From NCBI GenBank assembly GCA_015847255.1, contig JADLZK010012615.1:310001-374000 (forward strand): 64,000 nt of DNA, in the 5' to 3' direction. The position numbers and the translations under genes are program-made. A model generated the notes under the pieces. The model was not told where the DNA came from and ran no database searches. It saw only the letters and a list, made by a program, of their open reading frames with translations. The DNA comes from Hyparrhenia diplandra (taxonomy: Eukaryota > Streptophyta > Magnoliopsida > Poales > Poaceae). Each line of letters opens with the position of its first letter. Within the stretch, counting starts at the first letter, position 1. Shown one piece after another: positions 48,421 to 58,868 of the stretch.

Positions 48421-50480
48421 TGTCAAGGCATTTCCTCACATTAAATTAGTTTCAAAATTAGGGGATAACTATAATATACTTTGAAACCAGGGATCACCTT
48501 TGGAGCCACAAGAATTATCTATTGATGTTGTAGCTCCTTACTGCTCAAATGTTCACCTTTGGAGCTGCAACACGGTTTGACAAAGGTTAGTATAATTCAT
48601 ATTACATCAACAGCTGAAAAGTTGCCCCAATTAGCATGGATCACAAGTTGCAGTTTTCGTACCGTAGGATTCATTTACATTTGAAACAAATCATAGAAGC
48701 CAATCAGTAAAAGTTTGTCTACACATTTGGCGTGTCTGGTTGTGCAAAATGAATAATGAAAATGCATATTGCAAACTCATGGACTCTGGGGGCAGACTTG
48801 ATACTGTTGGCACTTTAAGTCATTTGAGAGTAACAAAAGAAGAAGAGAGAATTTTCTTGTATCTTTGTTTAATCTCTTTGGTTTACCAAATCAATTTCCT
48901 ACGTACAGATTGGTCAATAATTCAACAAATAGAAACTACAAGACATTTAACGACTTCTATATCTTATAGCATTATAAATAGGAGGGTCAATATTGGAACA
49001 TTACAAGCTATATCTTGGCATTCTGATAGTGCTTCATTTTTCATGGAACCAGTCAGAGTAGTTCTAATTAGCTGAGCTGCATAAAAGTCTTCTTTTAAGT
49101 TATTTTCTTTGTTTTCGACAAATGAATTTGATTGGTACTTGGCAGTGGACAGTGGTATTATAGGTGAAGGGTGAAATAATGCAACCCATGACTTGTTTTT
49201 TGCTTTCTTGTTTATTTGCCAGCGATTGGAAAGAATGCAAGCAACATGTCAAAGATATGAAACGTACCTGGGGAGATGGCAGCGGCCAGCGTGTCGGCAG
49301 CCAGCGCCACTTGGTGTAGGACGCGTCGGGGTGGCTATTCTCGGCGCAGTGGACTCGACATAGACGAACGGGCAGTCACTGATATTTGAAACCTGGAATA
49401 CAGATCATAACCTGCATTATTTCAAGCCACTATGCAGCACTGATAAATATTCCCCACTGTGAAAACCAGCATCCAAAATTTCATCAAATATATTTATCAG
49501 CATCTCAATATTACGATATATAATCTAATGAAGTAGCCTTTTATTTCAAAAGCAGTTACTCTAAAGCACCATCTTTCAGACACCATCTCTGAAGGCACTT
49601 AAGGATCTGAATGTTGAACTCAGTCAGATAGCATGATTAATATCTTGTCAGGGGAAGTAGAATAACACGACACTGAGATTATCAGAGTAGTAACTTGCCA
49701 TAAGGTTAGTTCAGTTCTCTAGTTTAGCTTCTAGTTAATTGCAACCGAAAGCCCAGTCCTTTGTCTAGCGTCAACCCAAAATTAGCACATAAAAACAGAA
49801 TCGTAGAAACTCCATTACTAAATGAACGTCCTGACCAAATCAACCATGGCAAAATGATTTGGATCTCAGAAAAATTGAACTTTTCTTGACAAACCCAATC
49901 TGGTGAAGTCGTAAGCTAAATGTGAACCTAGATACCTGTTTGTAGAGGTAACAACAATCTCTAACCAACAACCATGAAACAGAGACCCAAATCTATAGTT
50001 ATATGCAGCAATGCTAATTGTCCTGTCCAAATCATATATGTTTAAAAATACGGTCCAAGAAAATTTTACAAAGCAATTATAAAATACTCAGTCCTTTGTG
50101 CAAATTTTATGTTTTTTGGTGTTGAGCAAATTTTATCCATGACGCAAAACTTAGTCCAAGTCGAACAAGAGGGAGCAATGGGCCAATTTCATTGCAATGC
50201 ACAAATTTGAGAACAGGTCCAATGATGAACAATACCCATGGGAGATTTCCGTCTGAAACTTGAGGCAAGAACTGCTGAATATATACTCAACATGAAGAAC
50301 AATCGAAAATAAACGCAGCAAAATTACTTGACAGGAGCTGTTATTTCTCAAGTTCTTGGAAATAGTATAGAAGAACACCGATGCATGAAAAAAAATAAAC
50401 CCAAACGACCCTTATATTCTTCAGATCATAGAAGAACTGAAATCCAAATCCTCTACTGCAAGATCAGCAGCCATTGCAAC
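48421..50480 (-). other. Helitron 5' interior, no clear gene
   Basis: AT-rich sequence with one GC-rich island at 49265-49380 that could be another small exon (minus-strand open block ending at a GT near 49266). A plus-strand 111-codon ORF (48740-49075) has no recognisable domain. Confidence 0.4.
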
Positions 50481-50488
50481 CCGAAAGC

Positions 50489-50940
50489 CTATCCAGTAGC
50501 ATATTGGTCTATCCACAGCGCGTGCCTAGATGTTAATAGCATAGCATGCCGATCATATCTAAGATTTGAGAGATTTGGCAAGATCCGGTGCTTACCAGTA
50601 CCACACGCAAGTGTCTTTGCAGGTTGTAGGCTTGGAGCACCGAGCAGTCCACGGAGATCTACGTGAATGCCGGCTGCGGGTTGCCGCAGCGGTGGCAGAA
50701 GGTGAATTCGCACAAGCCCCGGCGTACGGAGGGACGGGAGCGGCCGGAAGACGCAAACGTGTTGAGGAGACACGCAGATAACCTCCGTGATCGTGGCGTC
50801 GCACGTGGGGGCGAGGACGACGTTGCACAAAGGCGAGGACGACGGCTCCACGACGACCACCACCGACGGATATTATTAGACCGGGAGAAGAGGAGAGGAG
50901 AATTGGTACGCATAGATGGATATTATTAGACCGGGGCATG
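50489..50940 (-). other. Possible first exon of the Helitron gene or captured exon
   Basis: GC-rich, open for more than 110 codons on the minus strand. One frame reads through IHVDLRGLLGAPSLQPAKT to a GTAAGC donor at about 50598. The protein is unrecognised. The heptamer-rich '...gatattattagaccggg' sequence occurs twice (50869 and 50922). Confidence 0.35.
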
Positions 50941-51295
50941 CACCACGATCACCGCGGATGGGGCATGCGCCACGATCACGGAGATTACCGCATGAGGAGG
51001 GGTGTCGCGCCGTGATCACCGTCGTCCTTCCGGGGAGCTGTTTCCTTATGTGTTACGTGGTTTTTTTTTTTTTTTTACGGTGGTGGGGGAACCGATCGCA
51101 CGGGTAACCTCCGACGTGCGAAATTTTTACCGCACGAAGAGGCGGCCTCCTTTTCACCCGTTTTATGTTTTATTTAGAGATTGTGAAACCCCCCCCCCCC
51201 CAACACACACGCGCGCCGACTATTGGCACACCTTAACACAATCACTAAATAGCAACGGCACCAAACAACGTTGGTATTAAAATTACTTTTTCACT
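50941..51295. other. Unassigned, homopolymer-rich
   Basis: Contains a 16-17 base T run (51061-51076) and a 14-15 base C run (51187-51201). No gene. Confidence 0.4.
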
Positions 51296-52665
51296 GATAA
51301 ACTAGTCATGATTCAATTACCTATACTTGTAGTTGTGAGATTAAGTTGTCATCCCTAACTATGAAACTAGAAATATATATATGACATAAACACTATTCTA
51401 TAAGACTAGGCCGAAAATAATATAAAATAAGATAAATAAATAAATAACATAGGTTTTACAAGCTCATGGATAATTATCCTAATTGTAGCATTTTACTCAG
51501 AGTATTATCAGGTTGTCATTTATATTCTACCACTCGGAAGGTCTAGTTATAACTGAAATGCGTAGTAATGATTAAACATCATAATGATAAGATAAATAAA
51601 CAATAGAGTATTCTAGTCTAAGAATTAACATGAAATAATATAAGAAAAACATACTAACGAGGAACTATCATCACAAGTTATGGTTTACTATAATTAGTGC
51701 AAACATGTAGCTATCATTGTTAGCATCATTACTTCATGTCATACTTAAGGAACATCAATTAAGAAGGATCTAATAATAATATCTTGACCTTCGACGCGAC
51801 ACACGTTATGTCATTGACTATATGCGGAGGGAGGACTACAAAGGACTCAATAGGGTTGTCACCCCTACGATCTACCACACAACTTAGCATATAGTGGGCA
51901 TTATAGATATAACATATCTAAGCACAATGCTTACATAATTTATAACACCAATCTTACACGTTATAAGATGAGGGATATACAATCCTAATTGTGAAATACG
52001 TAACAAATACCTAACGATCTACTAGACATATTAAAGCAATCAATAAACATTGCAACAGATAATAATATAATAAAGATAAAGCACAATGTCATAAGTAAAC
52101 TTGAGTAAAGATAGTAAAAGATATAAAAGTACCTATAGAACACCTTGACAAATCTGAAGCCTAAGCCTTCTTAGACTTGATATATATCCTTCTAATCTAC
52201 TACTATGTAGCTAATCTCTCTAGAACTAGAACTACTCTGAAGAACTAGGGTTTGTGGCTCTAGATGACATGATCTCTTGCTTTATAGCCTCTTGGTATGA
52301 ATTAGGGTTTCAAGGGGTGTGGTCTGCGCGCTTGCTTTATAGCCTCTTGGTATGAATCTCAGTCTTTGGATCAAAAACGACTTCATTGAACGGCTTAGAT
52401 TGGATCTAAAGGTCGATTGTTGGAAGATTCTCGAATCAGGAGACATGGCTTCACTTGATAGGGGCGGCCACCCCGGCTCACTACCAAGTGGGGCCCCAAT
52501 GTAGGCGTGGTGTCTTCTAGTTTTTTCTAGATCCTTCCCATTTGTACTAATGATCGTGATTCAAAGTGTTGATTTGTATGTAGCCATTCCTTGGTATTAT
52601 CTATGTATTCCTGTAAAGATCAAAAATTCACACAACTTATGGAAATCATTAGTATAAACCCAATC
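51296..52665 (-). mobile_element. Athila-like LTR remnant
   Basis: Aligns by eye with 26480-27500 in the same orientation, including the block 'acaaaggactcaatag...gatctaccacac' (51837-51880) and the end block 'cacaacttatggaaatcatt' (52630). Neither the TG nor the CA terminus is present, so both ends are truncated. Confidence 0.65.
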
Positions 52666-53468
52666 TTCTAGTGTCGAGAAGACCCTATCTTCTAGTGTCG
52701 AGAACGTCGGGCGGCGAGAAGACCCTAGCGGGCGATCAACTAATTAAAAGTATGCGATCGAGTGTACTTTCGAGTGCGCGAGGGAATTTGAGAAGACCGG
52801 CGGGGAAATGCGTGGTCGTGAGTCGTGCCAGTCCGCTGCCGTGCACGCGACAAGACCCCTGGCGGCCAAGAAGACTGGCGGCGGCGCCCATCTTTGAGTC
52901 GCGCGAGGGCGCCGAAGACTTGGCGGCAAATGGAAAATCGAGGGACGGCACGCTGGACGGCGTAGAGGCCATCTTCGCCGTGCACGTCTCCCACCGGCAC
53001 CGGCGTAAGTCATCGATTCCCAGACGGGGGCTGTCCTTGCCGGCCGTGGCTCCTTCAAGGCCGTCATACGCGGCGGCGGTGACAGGGATCATTCGCGTCT
53101 GGCCGAACTTTCCCCAGCGCGAGCGAACTTTCCCCTGCGCACGAAGAAGGTTTCCACGTAGGATAGGAGCGCGACTCGCGTGCGAAAATATACGCGTGAT
53201 GGGGGGAATTTTTCCACGTGCCCAAAGATTAGGAGATCATATAGGGTACTGTTGGAGCAGTGTTTTTCATCCTTTTCCCACAAAACTCGGATTGGGAGGT
53301 CATATAGGGTAATGAGTTGCTTTAACTTTCGGTAACTGTAGTGTGCGGGCGTTTGTCCCGTCCGGACGACGCACACATGGGCTTGGCCCAATTAGGCATG
53401 CAGATACCACTAAACCAACGCGTTGTTCCTTCGTGATTGGACTCGGGATCGCTCCGCACACGATATTT
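52666..53468. other. Unassigned GC-rich region
   Basis: Overlapping long ORFs on both strands (plus 52671-53312, 213 codons; minus 52736-53092, 118 codons), without recognisable domains. The GC-rich composition explains their length. Short repeats: 'cttctagtgtcgagaa' at 52664 and 52690; 'gtcatatagggta' near 53238 and 53301. A decayed exon on the minus strand cannot be excluded. Confidence 0.35.
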
Positions 53469-53471
53469 TAA

Positions 53472-54662
53472 GAGCAACTCCAGCCCAGCCCCTATTTGAG
53501 CCCTTACCCTAAATTCTAAAAAATCAACTCCAATGAAGCCCCTAGATGACCTCTTATTTTCATACCCCCTCAAATTATAGCTTTGAGCCCCTAGATCCGG
53601 GAACCCCTATCACTCTCAAGTGTGGGTCCCACCTCACTTTTTTCTCTTCCGTCCCGGTCGACGCACGCGCCGCCTCCTGCTCCACGCGAGTGTGGCCTCC
53701 GCTCCTCCGGCCTCGCTAGTTGGCGCCGCTAGTTTCCCTCGGGATGCCACCGCGACAATGGCGGGGCGTGCGGCGAGACCTTTCCCTATAGGCGAGATGT
53801 TGGCGGCCGGCGCTGGCGTCGCCGCGCAATGCCCCTTGAACCCGCCCGGATGGCGCGGCGCGCGGGGGTCGCGGCCGGGGCGCCACGATGGGGAGCAGGC
53901 GGCCTGTCGGGTCCAGCACAGCCCCTAACACCAGCAGCAGCGCCCCCGCGTCGTCCTCTCCGCCACGCGCGCTTCCTGGCCCGCGCTCTTCTCCTCCCCT
54001 TTGGCAAGCGCGGCCGTCGGCCTCGATTGTGAGAGCGTGCAAGCATGGCTGCTGTTGTGCTGTTCTTGATTGAAAAATGCTTCATTTTTTATTCGATGCA
54101 AGTAGGTTGTTAATTGCCGTTCTTGCCCGAATTCATCAATTAATCGACCATCTGAATTTGCTTGCGAATTGTGCTTGTAACCAATGGTGTTTCATCAGGA
54201 ACAAGCTGCTGCTACTACGTAGTAAGTCGTTCAACAAACGAATCGAATTTGCCGATTCTCAATCGCAGCTGCCCCGTGCAGGTTGCGGTTTCGTGCAGAA
54301 CATCCCGGCCTTCTACGAGCACCACTTCGGCATTCCCATGACCGACGCCCTCATCTACGTGCTGAACGACCGCCTTGATGCCGCCATGCCATCTGTCCTG
54401 CTGCGGCACTCGGAGGCCAAGGTCATCTTCGTGGACGCTGTTCTGCTCGGCGTCGCACGAGATGTGCTCCGTCTCATCTCCCAAACCGCCAGCAGCAGGG
54501 TGCCTACCGTGGTACTAATCAACGAGGTCCTCGACAAGCTGCCGTCGTCGGTGCCAACTGGCCGGAACTACTACGAGTACTAGGCCAGTAGCAGCACGGT
54601 GGTTCAGAGGAGTTCAAGAAATTTGAGGGCTTCATTTGAGAGCTATGGTTGGAGTGGAAGCA
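53472..54662 (+). mobile_element. Pack-type DNA transposon carrying a host exon
   Basis: About 1.19 kb. The left end 'gagcaactccagcccagccc' and the right end (complement of 'ggttggagtggaagca') form an imperfect terminal inverted repeat. Inner inverted similarity includes AAATGAAGCCC-type stretches (53537 and 54630). Flanked by TAA at 53469-53471 and 54663-54665, the 3-bp duplication of PIF/Harbinger-type elements. No transposase. The interior is GC-rich and contains an acyl-activating-enzyme exon. Confidence 0.55.
54277..54582 (+). pseudogene. Captured acyl-activating enzyme (AMP-binding) exon
   Basis: About 100 codons similar to the N-terminal third of plant acyl-CoA synthetases of the AAE/butyrate-CoA ligase type. 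QNIPAFYEHHFGIPM corresponds to the family's NVPAMYE.HF.VPM; then comes NDRLDAAMPSVLLRHSEAKV and, near the end, GRNYYEY. It starts right after a CAG resembling a splice acceptor and stops at 54581. The ATP-binding SSGTTG motif and everything after it are missing, so no enzyme activity is possible. The open frame 54077-54583 includes non-homologous upstream codons. Confidence 0.7.
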
Positions 54663-55064
54663 TAAACATGAGCCAACAAAAATAAAGGTGGGCACCTAAA
54701 TTTAAAAGGGGCGTTTATGTTTTTACCCTCGGTTTGAACCCAATGGTGATTTTACCCTCGTTTTTTTAACTTGGCATTTTTACCCTCACTTTTCAAACGA
54801 AGGGAGTGTTTACCCTTATATTGTTATGTCCGGATAACGGTGTTAAAAGCGACAACTTTGCCCATTCGTTTTACCCCTATTTTTTTTATAGATTTGTGCT
54901 TTTACCCTGTTTTTGTATCAACTCTTTAACATTTTGTGTACAGTTATTTGGTTGATTTTGACAGCATTTCAACTTATAATCCATATAATTAAAATTTAAT
55001 ATCACACAACAAAAACGATCCAAACATATAGATCCATATATTTTGCCATTAAAGTACCATGTAA

Positions 55065-55215
55065 CATAGAGGTCCAAATGCATGCCGACATACAGGTCCA
55101 AATGATCGCCAACATAGAGGTTCAAATCAACATGCTCACATACGGATCCAAATTAACATTCTAACATAGAGGTCAGAAGGCACATGCCAAATACTAACAT
55201 AGAGGTCTAAATGAC
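55065..55215. repeat. Imperfect tandem repeats, about 30-bp spacing
   Basis: Five or more copies of 'acatagaggtccaaatg' or close variants (55066, 55090, 55112, 55163, 55198). On the minus strand this gives a repeated DLYVG-HLDLYV pattern. Confidence 0.7.
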
Positions 55216-55323
55216 ATGTCATCCAAAAGTAGGAACTAGTAGCAACTAATTGTGAGCCACATCTCAAGCATTGAAACCCAACAAAGTAGCAAGCCTTCCG
55301 GATGTGTATTGTCTACGCCTCTC

Positions 55324-56644
55324 TGTTGACGGTAACCAACTGCAGAACAAACACCGTCAACATACACCAAAACAACTTGAAATAGGGTTTATAAACTAAC
55401 GAATTCCATAGTTTTGGTGTATAATTGGTTTTGCAGTGTACAACACAAGACGACATTTTTGGCCAAAATATAAAAGAAAAGAATAAATAAAACCATAAAT
55501 AGAAAAAGGCCAAAAGTGACATATGGCAAGCCAATGCAACTCACCTCGGATGGGCCACAATTCCACGTCATACACAACAAGTCTAGGCCCAACACGACAA
55601 AAGATGACGCCAGGACAAAGTTGGGCCACAACGGGCCGGCCAGGGTGCGCCCACACCTCGACTCTAAGATCCCGGGCCCAATCTTCGCATGGCGGTACGT
55701 TAACTCAGAGAACGTCGGTGTCGAGGTGTGCCGGGTTGTTGAACTCCGAAACCCGACCATTCTTGGTCGGTTTGGACATAATGGGGGTAGGTGACAATTT
55801 CCAAAGACCCCCCTCTACTCAAGCTATGAAAGGAGACCCCTACCTCTACCTCAAAGAGACAAGCAAAGAGGATCCAACACATTTGAGCAAGAGAGTAGCT
55901 TAGTCTTCTTTTCCTACTTCCAATGCGAGAGTGAGAGAGGGAAGAGCTAGAAGGAAGCTTGATTCCTTCTACCCGTAGTTGTTGGTCCACCCCCGGTGTT
56001 CCGCGGTTCCTAGGAGGTCGGAGTGCCGAGACTTATCGGTATCCGCTTCGCTTGTACCTCTACAAGCTACTTACGCTTTGGTAAGAAGTTTGTGTTTAAC
56101 TTTTCGCTTATCACTTTTCAAGCATATTATCTTAGCGGTTATCAACTTACTAGATTGATAGATCGTTAATTCGTTAGTCCTTGGTGAAGGAACCCTTTGA
56201 CCGGGGAACCTTGGCCAACATCAGGGACTGTGACCGGTAGTGCAAACATAGTGTTTGGACTAACGTGCACCTATCTTTTGCGGTGCACCCCACGGTCAAG
56301 GGGGTAGGCGGCAGGGTCGTGGATGCCTTGTTGCGTCCCTTGTAATCCCCCACGTTCGGGTGTGTTGTAGTGCTAATTGCCGGAAGCTACCCGGTTGGTG
56401 CGTTGGCTCGGTGCCCAAAAGGAGATAACGACCATAGAAACCCCTGCCTCGATAATATAAGCCCATAAAGACACCTCACCACTCTTAGAACCTAACCTTG
56501 CCTAGGGTAGACACCGATAAGAAAAGCCCTCCGCATAAACCGCCCCTGTGAAATTTACGTTACCACCTTACCACCGGGTGAAGTGCTACAACGGTATTTC
56601 CGTGCGCGCTGCGACTTTCTTGCTTTCTCTAAGAAACACCAACA
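55324..56644 (+). mobile_element. Solo LTR (family A subtype) inside the MULE
   Basis: 1321 bp from TGTTGACGGTAACC to AAGAAACACCAACA, homologous to 4148-5630. GCCTC occurs at 55317-55321 and 56645-56649, leaving 2 extra bases (TC) before the LTR start. Removing the LTR, the extra bases and one GCCTC joins the minus-strand frame (DLGRGTT|RRRQYTSGR). No TATA-proximal or internal sequence beyond the LTR. Confidence 0.82.
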
Positions 56645-57440
56645 GCCTCGTTGTCCCCCTTCCTAAATCACTTGCACTTCCTGAACCACTTGCCTCATTA
56701 TTGGGATGTGTTGAACTTCCCCTTCCTGTACCTATACCACTACCACTTCAACAAAATAGAGTAGAAGAAAGTTAATTTTTGGGGGAATGCTAAAATTTAC
56801 TACAAAATATTGCAATGAATAGTAGCCTTAAATCACTTATGTTGCATCATTGATGTCCTCTCTTTGATCCCCCGCCCCTTCCTCTTCCCCTTCCCTCCTT
56901 CCTCTTCCCTTCCCCTACCTACCAAGTACCACTTGCAAAGACTAGCACTAAATTTTTTAGGTGGGGTTGTGGCTCCCTTATTTGTGTCTATCTCACTTTT
57001 TGCCCTCCTCAATTGAGAGTAAATTCGGCCTCAAAGTAGGGTGAAACCTTCTCTTTGTTGGAGAAAACTCTAGTGGCCCCTCAAAATCATTGACTTGAGC
57101 ATTGCTTCATCTGATTTAATTTCCATAGAATCATCCTCCAAATCACGCCACAATTTAACATACTGTTTCGAACCCCAAAAGCAATGCTCCCCAATGAAAT
57201 CAACTAGCTACCGCAACCTAAAGCTTTTGGGGTCAATAATCTTAGCTGGCAAAGTTCTACCTTGACACCATGTTTTTGAACCATTGTCTGATAAGCTAAA
57301 AAATGAACAAAATCTAACAACAAGATCCAATATATTGTGAATTCTCCTACAAATCACAGCAGAAATAAACACGCTCAGGAATTGGGGAAATAAGCCAACC
57401 TATCTACAAATTCACAGCAGGAAATAAACACGCTCAGAAT
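56645..57440 (-). pseudogene. MULE transposase fragments
   Basis: Broken minus-strand frames. A Gly/Ser/Thr-rich C-terminal block (56650-56765) continues across the solo LTR to a stop near 55272. An N-terminal-type block with DFIGEHCFWGSKQYV lies at 57080-57215. Several stops separate them. Identification rests on the WGSxQYV-like motif and the typical low-complexity tail. Confidence 0.45.
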
Positions 57441-57930
57441 TTTAGGGAAATACCTTAGCTCCTCCATAGTGGTTGTCCTGGGATGAGGAAGAGAGGGAGA
57501 TGGATAGAGAGACGACCTCCTCCCTTGGCAGCTGCTGAGGGCCTCCTCCCGTGGCCGCCGGGGGCACCAGCGACGTAGCCTGGACCACCCATGAAACCCT
57601 AGCCGCTCGACCCCATGGTGGTGGTGTAGGAAGGGGCGGACTGTACAAATCGGCGGTGGGGAGGGAGGAATCAGCGCTGGGTAGGTTGGAATCGGTGTTG
57701 GGAGGGGGGAGACGACGGCGGGTGGCCTGGGGATCTTGGCGACGGGCGAATTTTTTTTCTTCCGCGGGCGGCGTCGCTTTTCTGCGCGGGGCGGCTTCGG
57801 GATCCCGCGGGCGCGGCTTCGTGACGGGGAAAGCATGAGCGCGTGCGTGGTGTCCGGTTCCTGCTGTCCGACCAAGGTGCGAGGGGGCGGGGTGGTCTTT
57901 TGGGCGGCCACTTCTTTTCTTTTCTACTTT
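57441..57930 (-). other. GC-rich 5' region of the MULE
   Basis: Open on the minus strand for 178 codons (57375-57911), Pro/Arg-rich, likely 5' leader and first exon (a GT follows MEELR near 57453). Ends at the LTR junction 57930/57931. Confidence 0.35.
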
Positions 57931-58662
57931 TTGTTGACGGTCACCAACGACACATTTTTAACGTCAACATTCTACCAATAAGGGGTTGAAACTATACCTT
58001 ACTACACACATATAATTTTATAACTCACATATTTCCACTTATAGTGTCCAAATTATTATTGAGCAGATTTATATAAGAAACAAGTGGAAAATGTACCAAA
58101 AGGCGCCTCCCTGGAAAGCGCATTCCTGAAGAACATCAAGCCCAAGGGAGAAATGGACAAAACACGCAGAACTGGGCCGAGCCAACGCCCTCCATGGAAG
58201 GGTAATGTTGGAAAACATATAAAAGATAACAAGGCCCTAAATGGACATAAGCAAAGCAAGGAGAAGAGAGGAGAAAAGCCCATAAAATATCAATATCCAA
58301 ACACAAGCCCAAGAGGTCGAGGCCCGAATCCAACATGAAATGATAAACGGGCCGCAGAACATGGGTTCAATGTTTTGGGCATAACTTTCTCATACGAAAT
58401 CGGATTTCAGCGAACGAATACTCGAAACGAAGCTAACTCCGAGGCCCACGTGCTCATGCAAAGTTTCAGCCCAAACGGAGATCATATGGGTGCGCACGCA
58501 CCTTAGGGTGCGCCCGCACCATCGCGGAGGCCAAATCGGCCCATCTTAGCGCCCTGGCGGCCCATCTCGACTGAAAAGTCCGGAGGCGGTGTTTGCTTGC
58601 CCAAGGCGGTGCGGGATTAGTACCAAATGGCTTAGCCAAGATAGGATCCCATGGTGAAGGTC

Positions 58663-58672
58663 CTATAAATAG
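58663..58672 (+). promoter_or_regulatory. TATA box of the family-B LTR
   Basis: CTATAAATAG, followed 25-35 bp later by 'cttgtaacacacaccacac', the likely transcription start region. The same arrangement occurs at 2905 and 4801 in the related LTRs. Confidence 0.6.
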
Positions 58673-58719
58673 ATGGGCACTCCCTCACTTGTAACACACA
58701 CCACACAATGTAGCCTCTC

Positions 58720-58868
58720 TCTTCTTCTTCTTCTTCTTCTTCTTCTTCTTCTTCTTCTTCTTCTTCTTCTTCTTCTTCTTCTTCTTCTTCTTCTTCTTCT
58801 TCTTCTCTTCTTCTTCTTCTTCTTCTTCTTCTTCTTCTTCTTCTTCTTCTTTCTTCTTCTTCTTCTTT
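58720..58868 (+). repeat. (TTC)n microsatellite in the LTR leader
   Basis: About 150 bp of near-perfect TTC/CTT repeats with a few interruptions (58805, 58851). The corresponding position in the LTR at 2383 has only 'cttcttcttcttcctcc' (2966). It produces artefactual poly-Leu and poly-Arg frames. Confidence 0.9.

Larger units (their letters stand above)
39112..51000 (-). mobile_element. Decayed autonomous Helitron
   Basis: Minus-strand element with its 3' end at 39112: CTAG at 39112-39115, flanking T, and an imperfect hairpin at 39123-39140 (CCCGTAGCAACGCATGGG). It carries a Rep/helicase gene (39911-44465, continuing beyond 47574). A 3.1-kb solo LTR interrupts it. Its 5' TC terminus was not pinned down; TCTAATAATATCC on the minus strand near 50930 is a candidate, so the right boundary is approximate. 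Confidence 0.7.
54690..57930 (-). mobile_element. Degenerate MULE (Mutator-like element)
   Basis: Minus strand. Left sequence 54715-54870 has repeated 'tttaccctc' blocks typical of MULE termini. Near 57170 the minus strand reads LVDFIGEHCFWGSKQYVKLWRD, resembling the N-terminal region of MuDR-type transposases (WGSxQYV). A Gly/Ser-rich C-terminal segment follows near 56660. The catalytic and zinc-finger regions are missing. The right end was cut at 57931 by the next LTR element and the body is split by a solo LTR. Confidence 0.5.

Noticed and set aside
48740..49075. 111-codon plus-strand ORF
   Set aside because: No recognisable motif, opposite to the Helitron gene; probably chance in AT-rich sequence.
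52671..53312. 213-codon plus-strand ORF
   Set aside because: No recognisable domain, overlapped by an equally good minus-strand ORF; composition explains the length. Kept only as an unassigned region.
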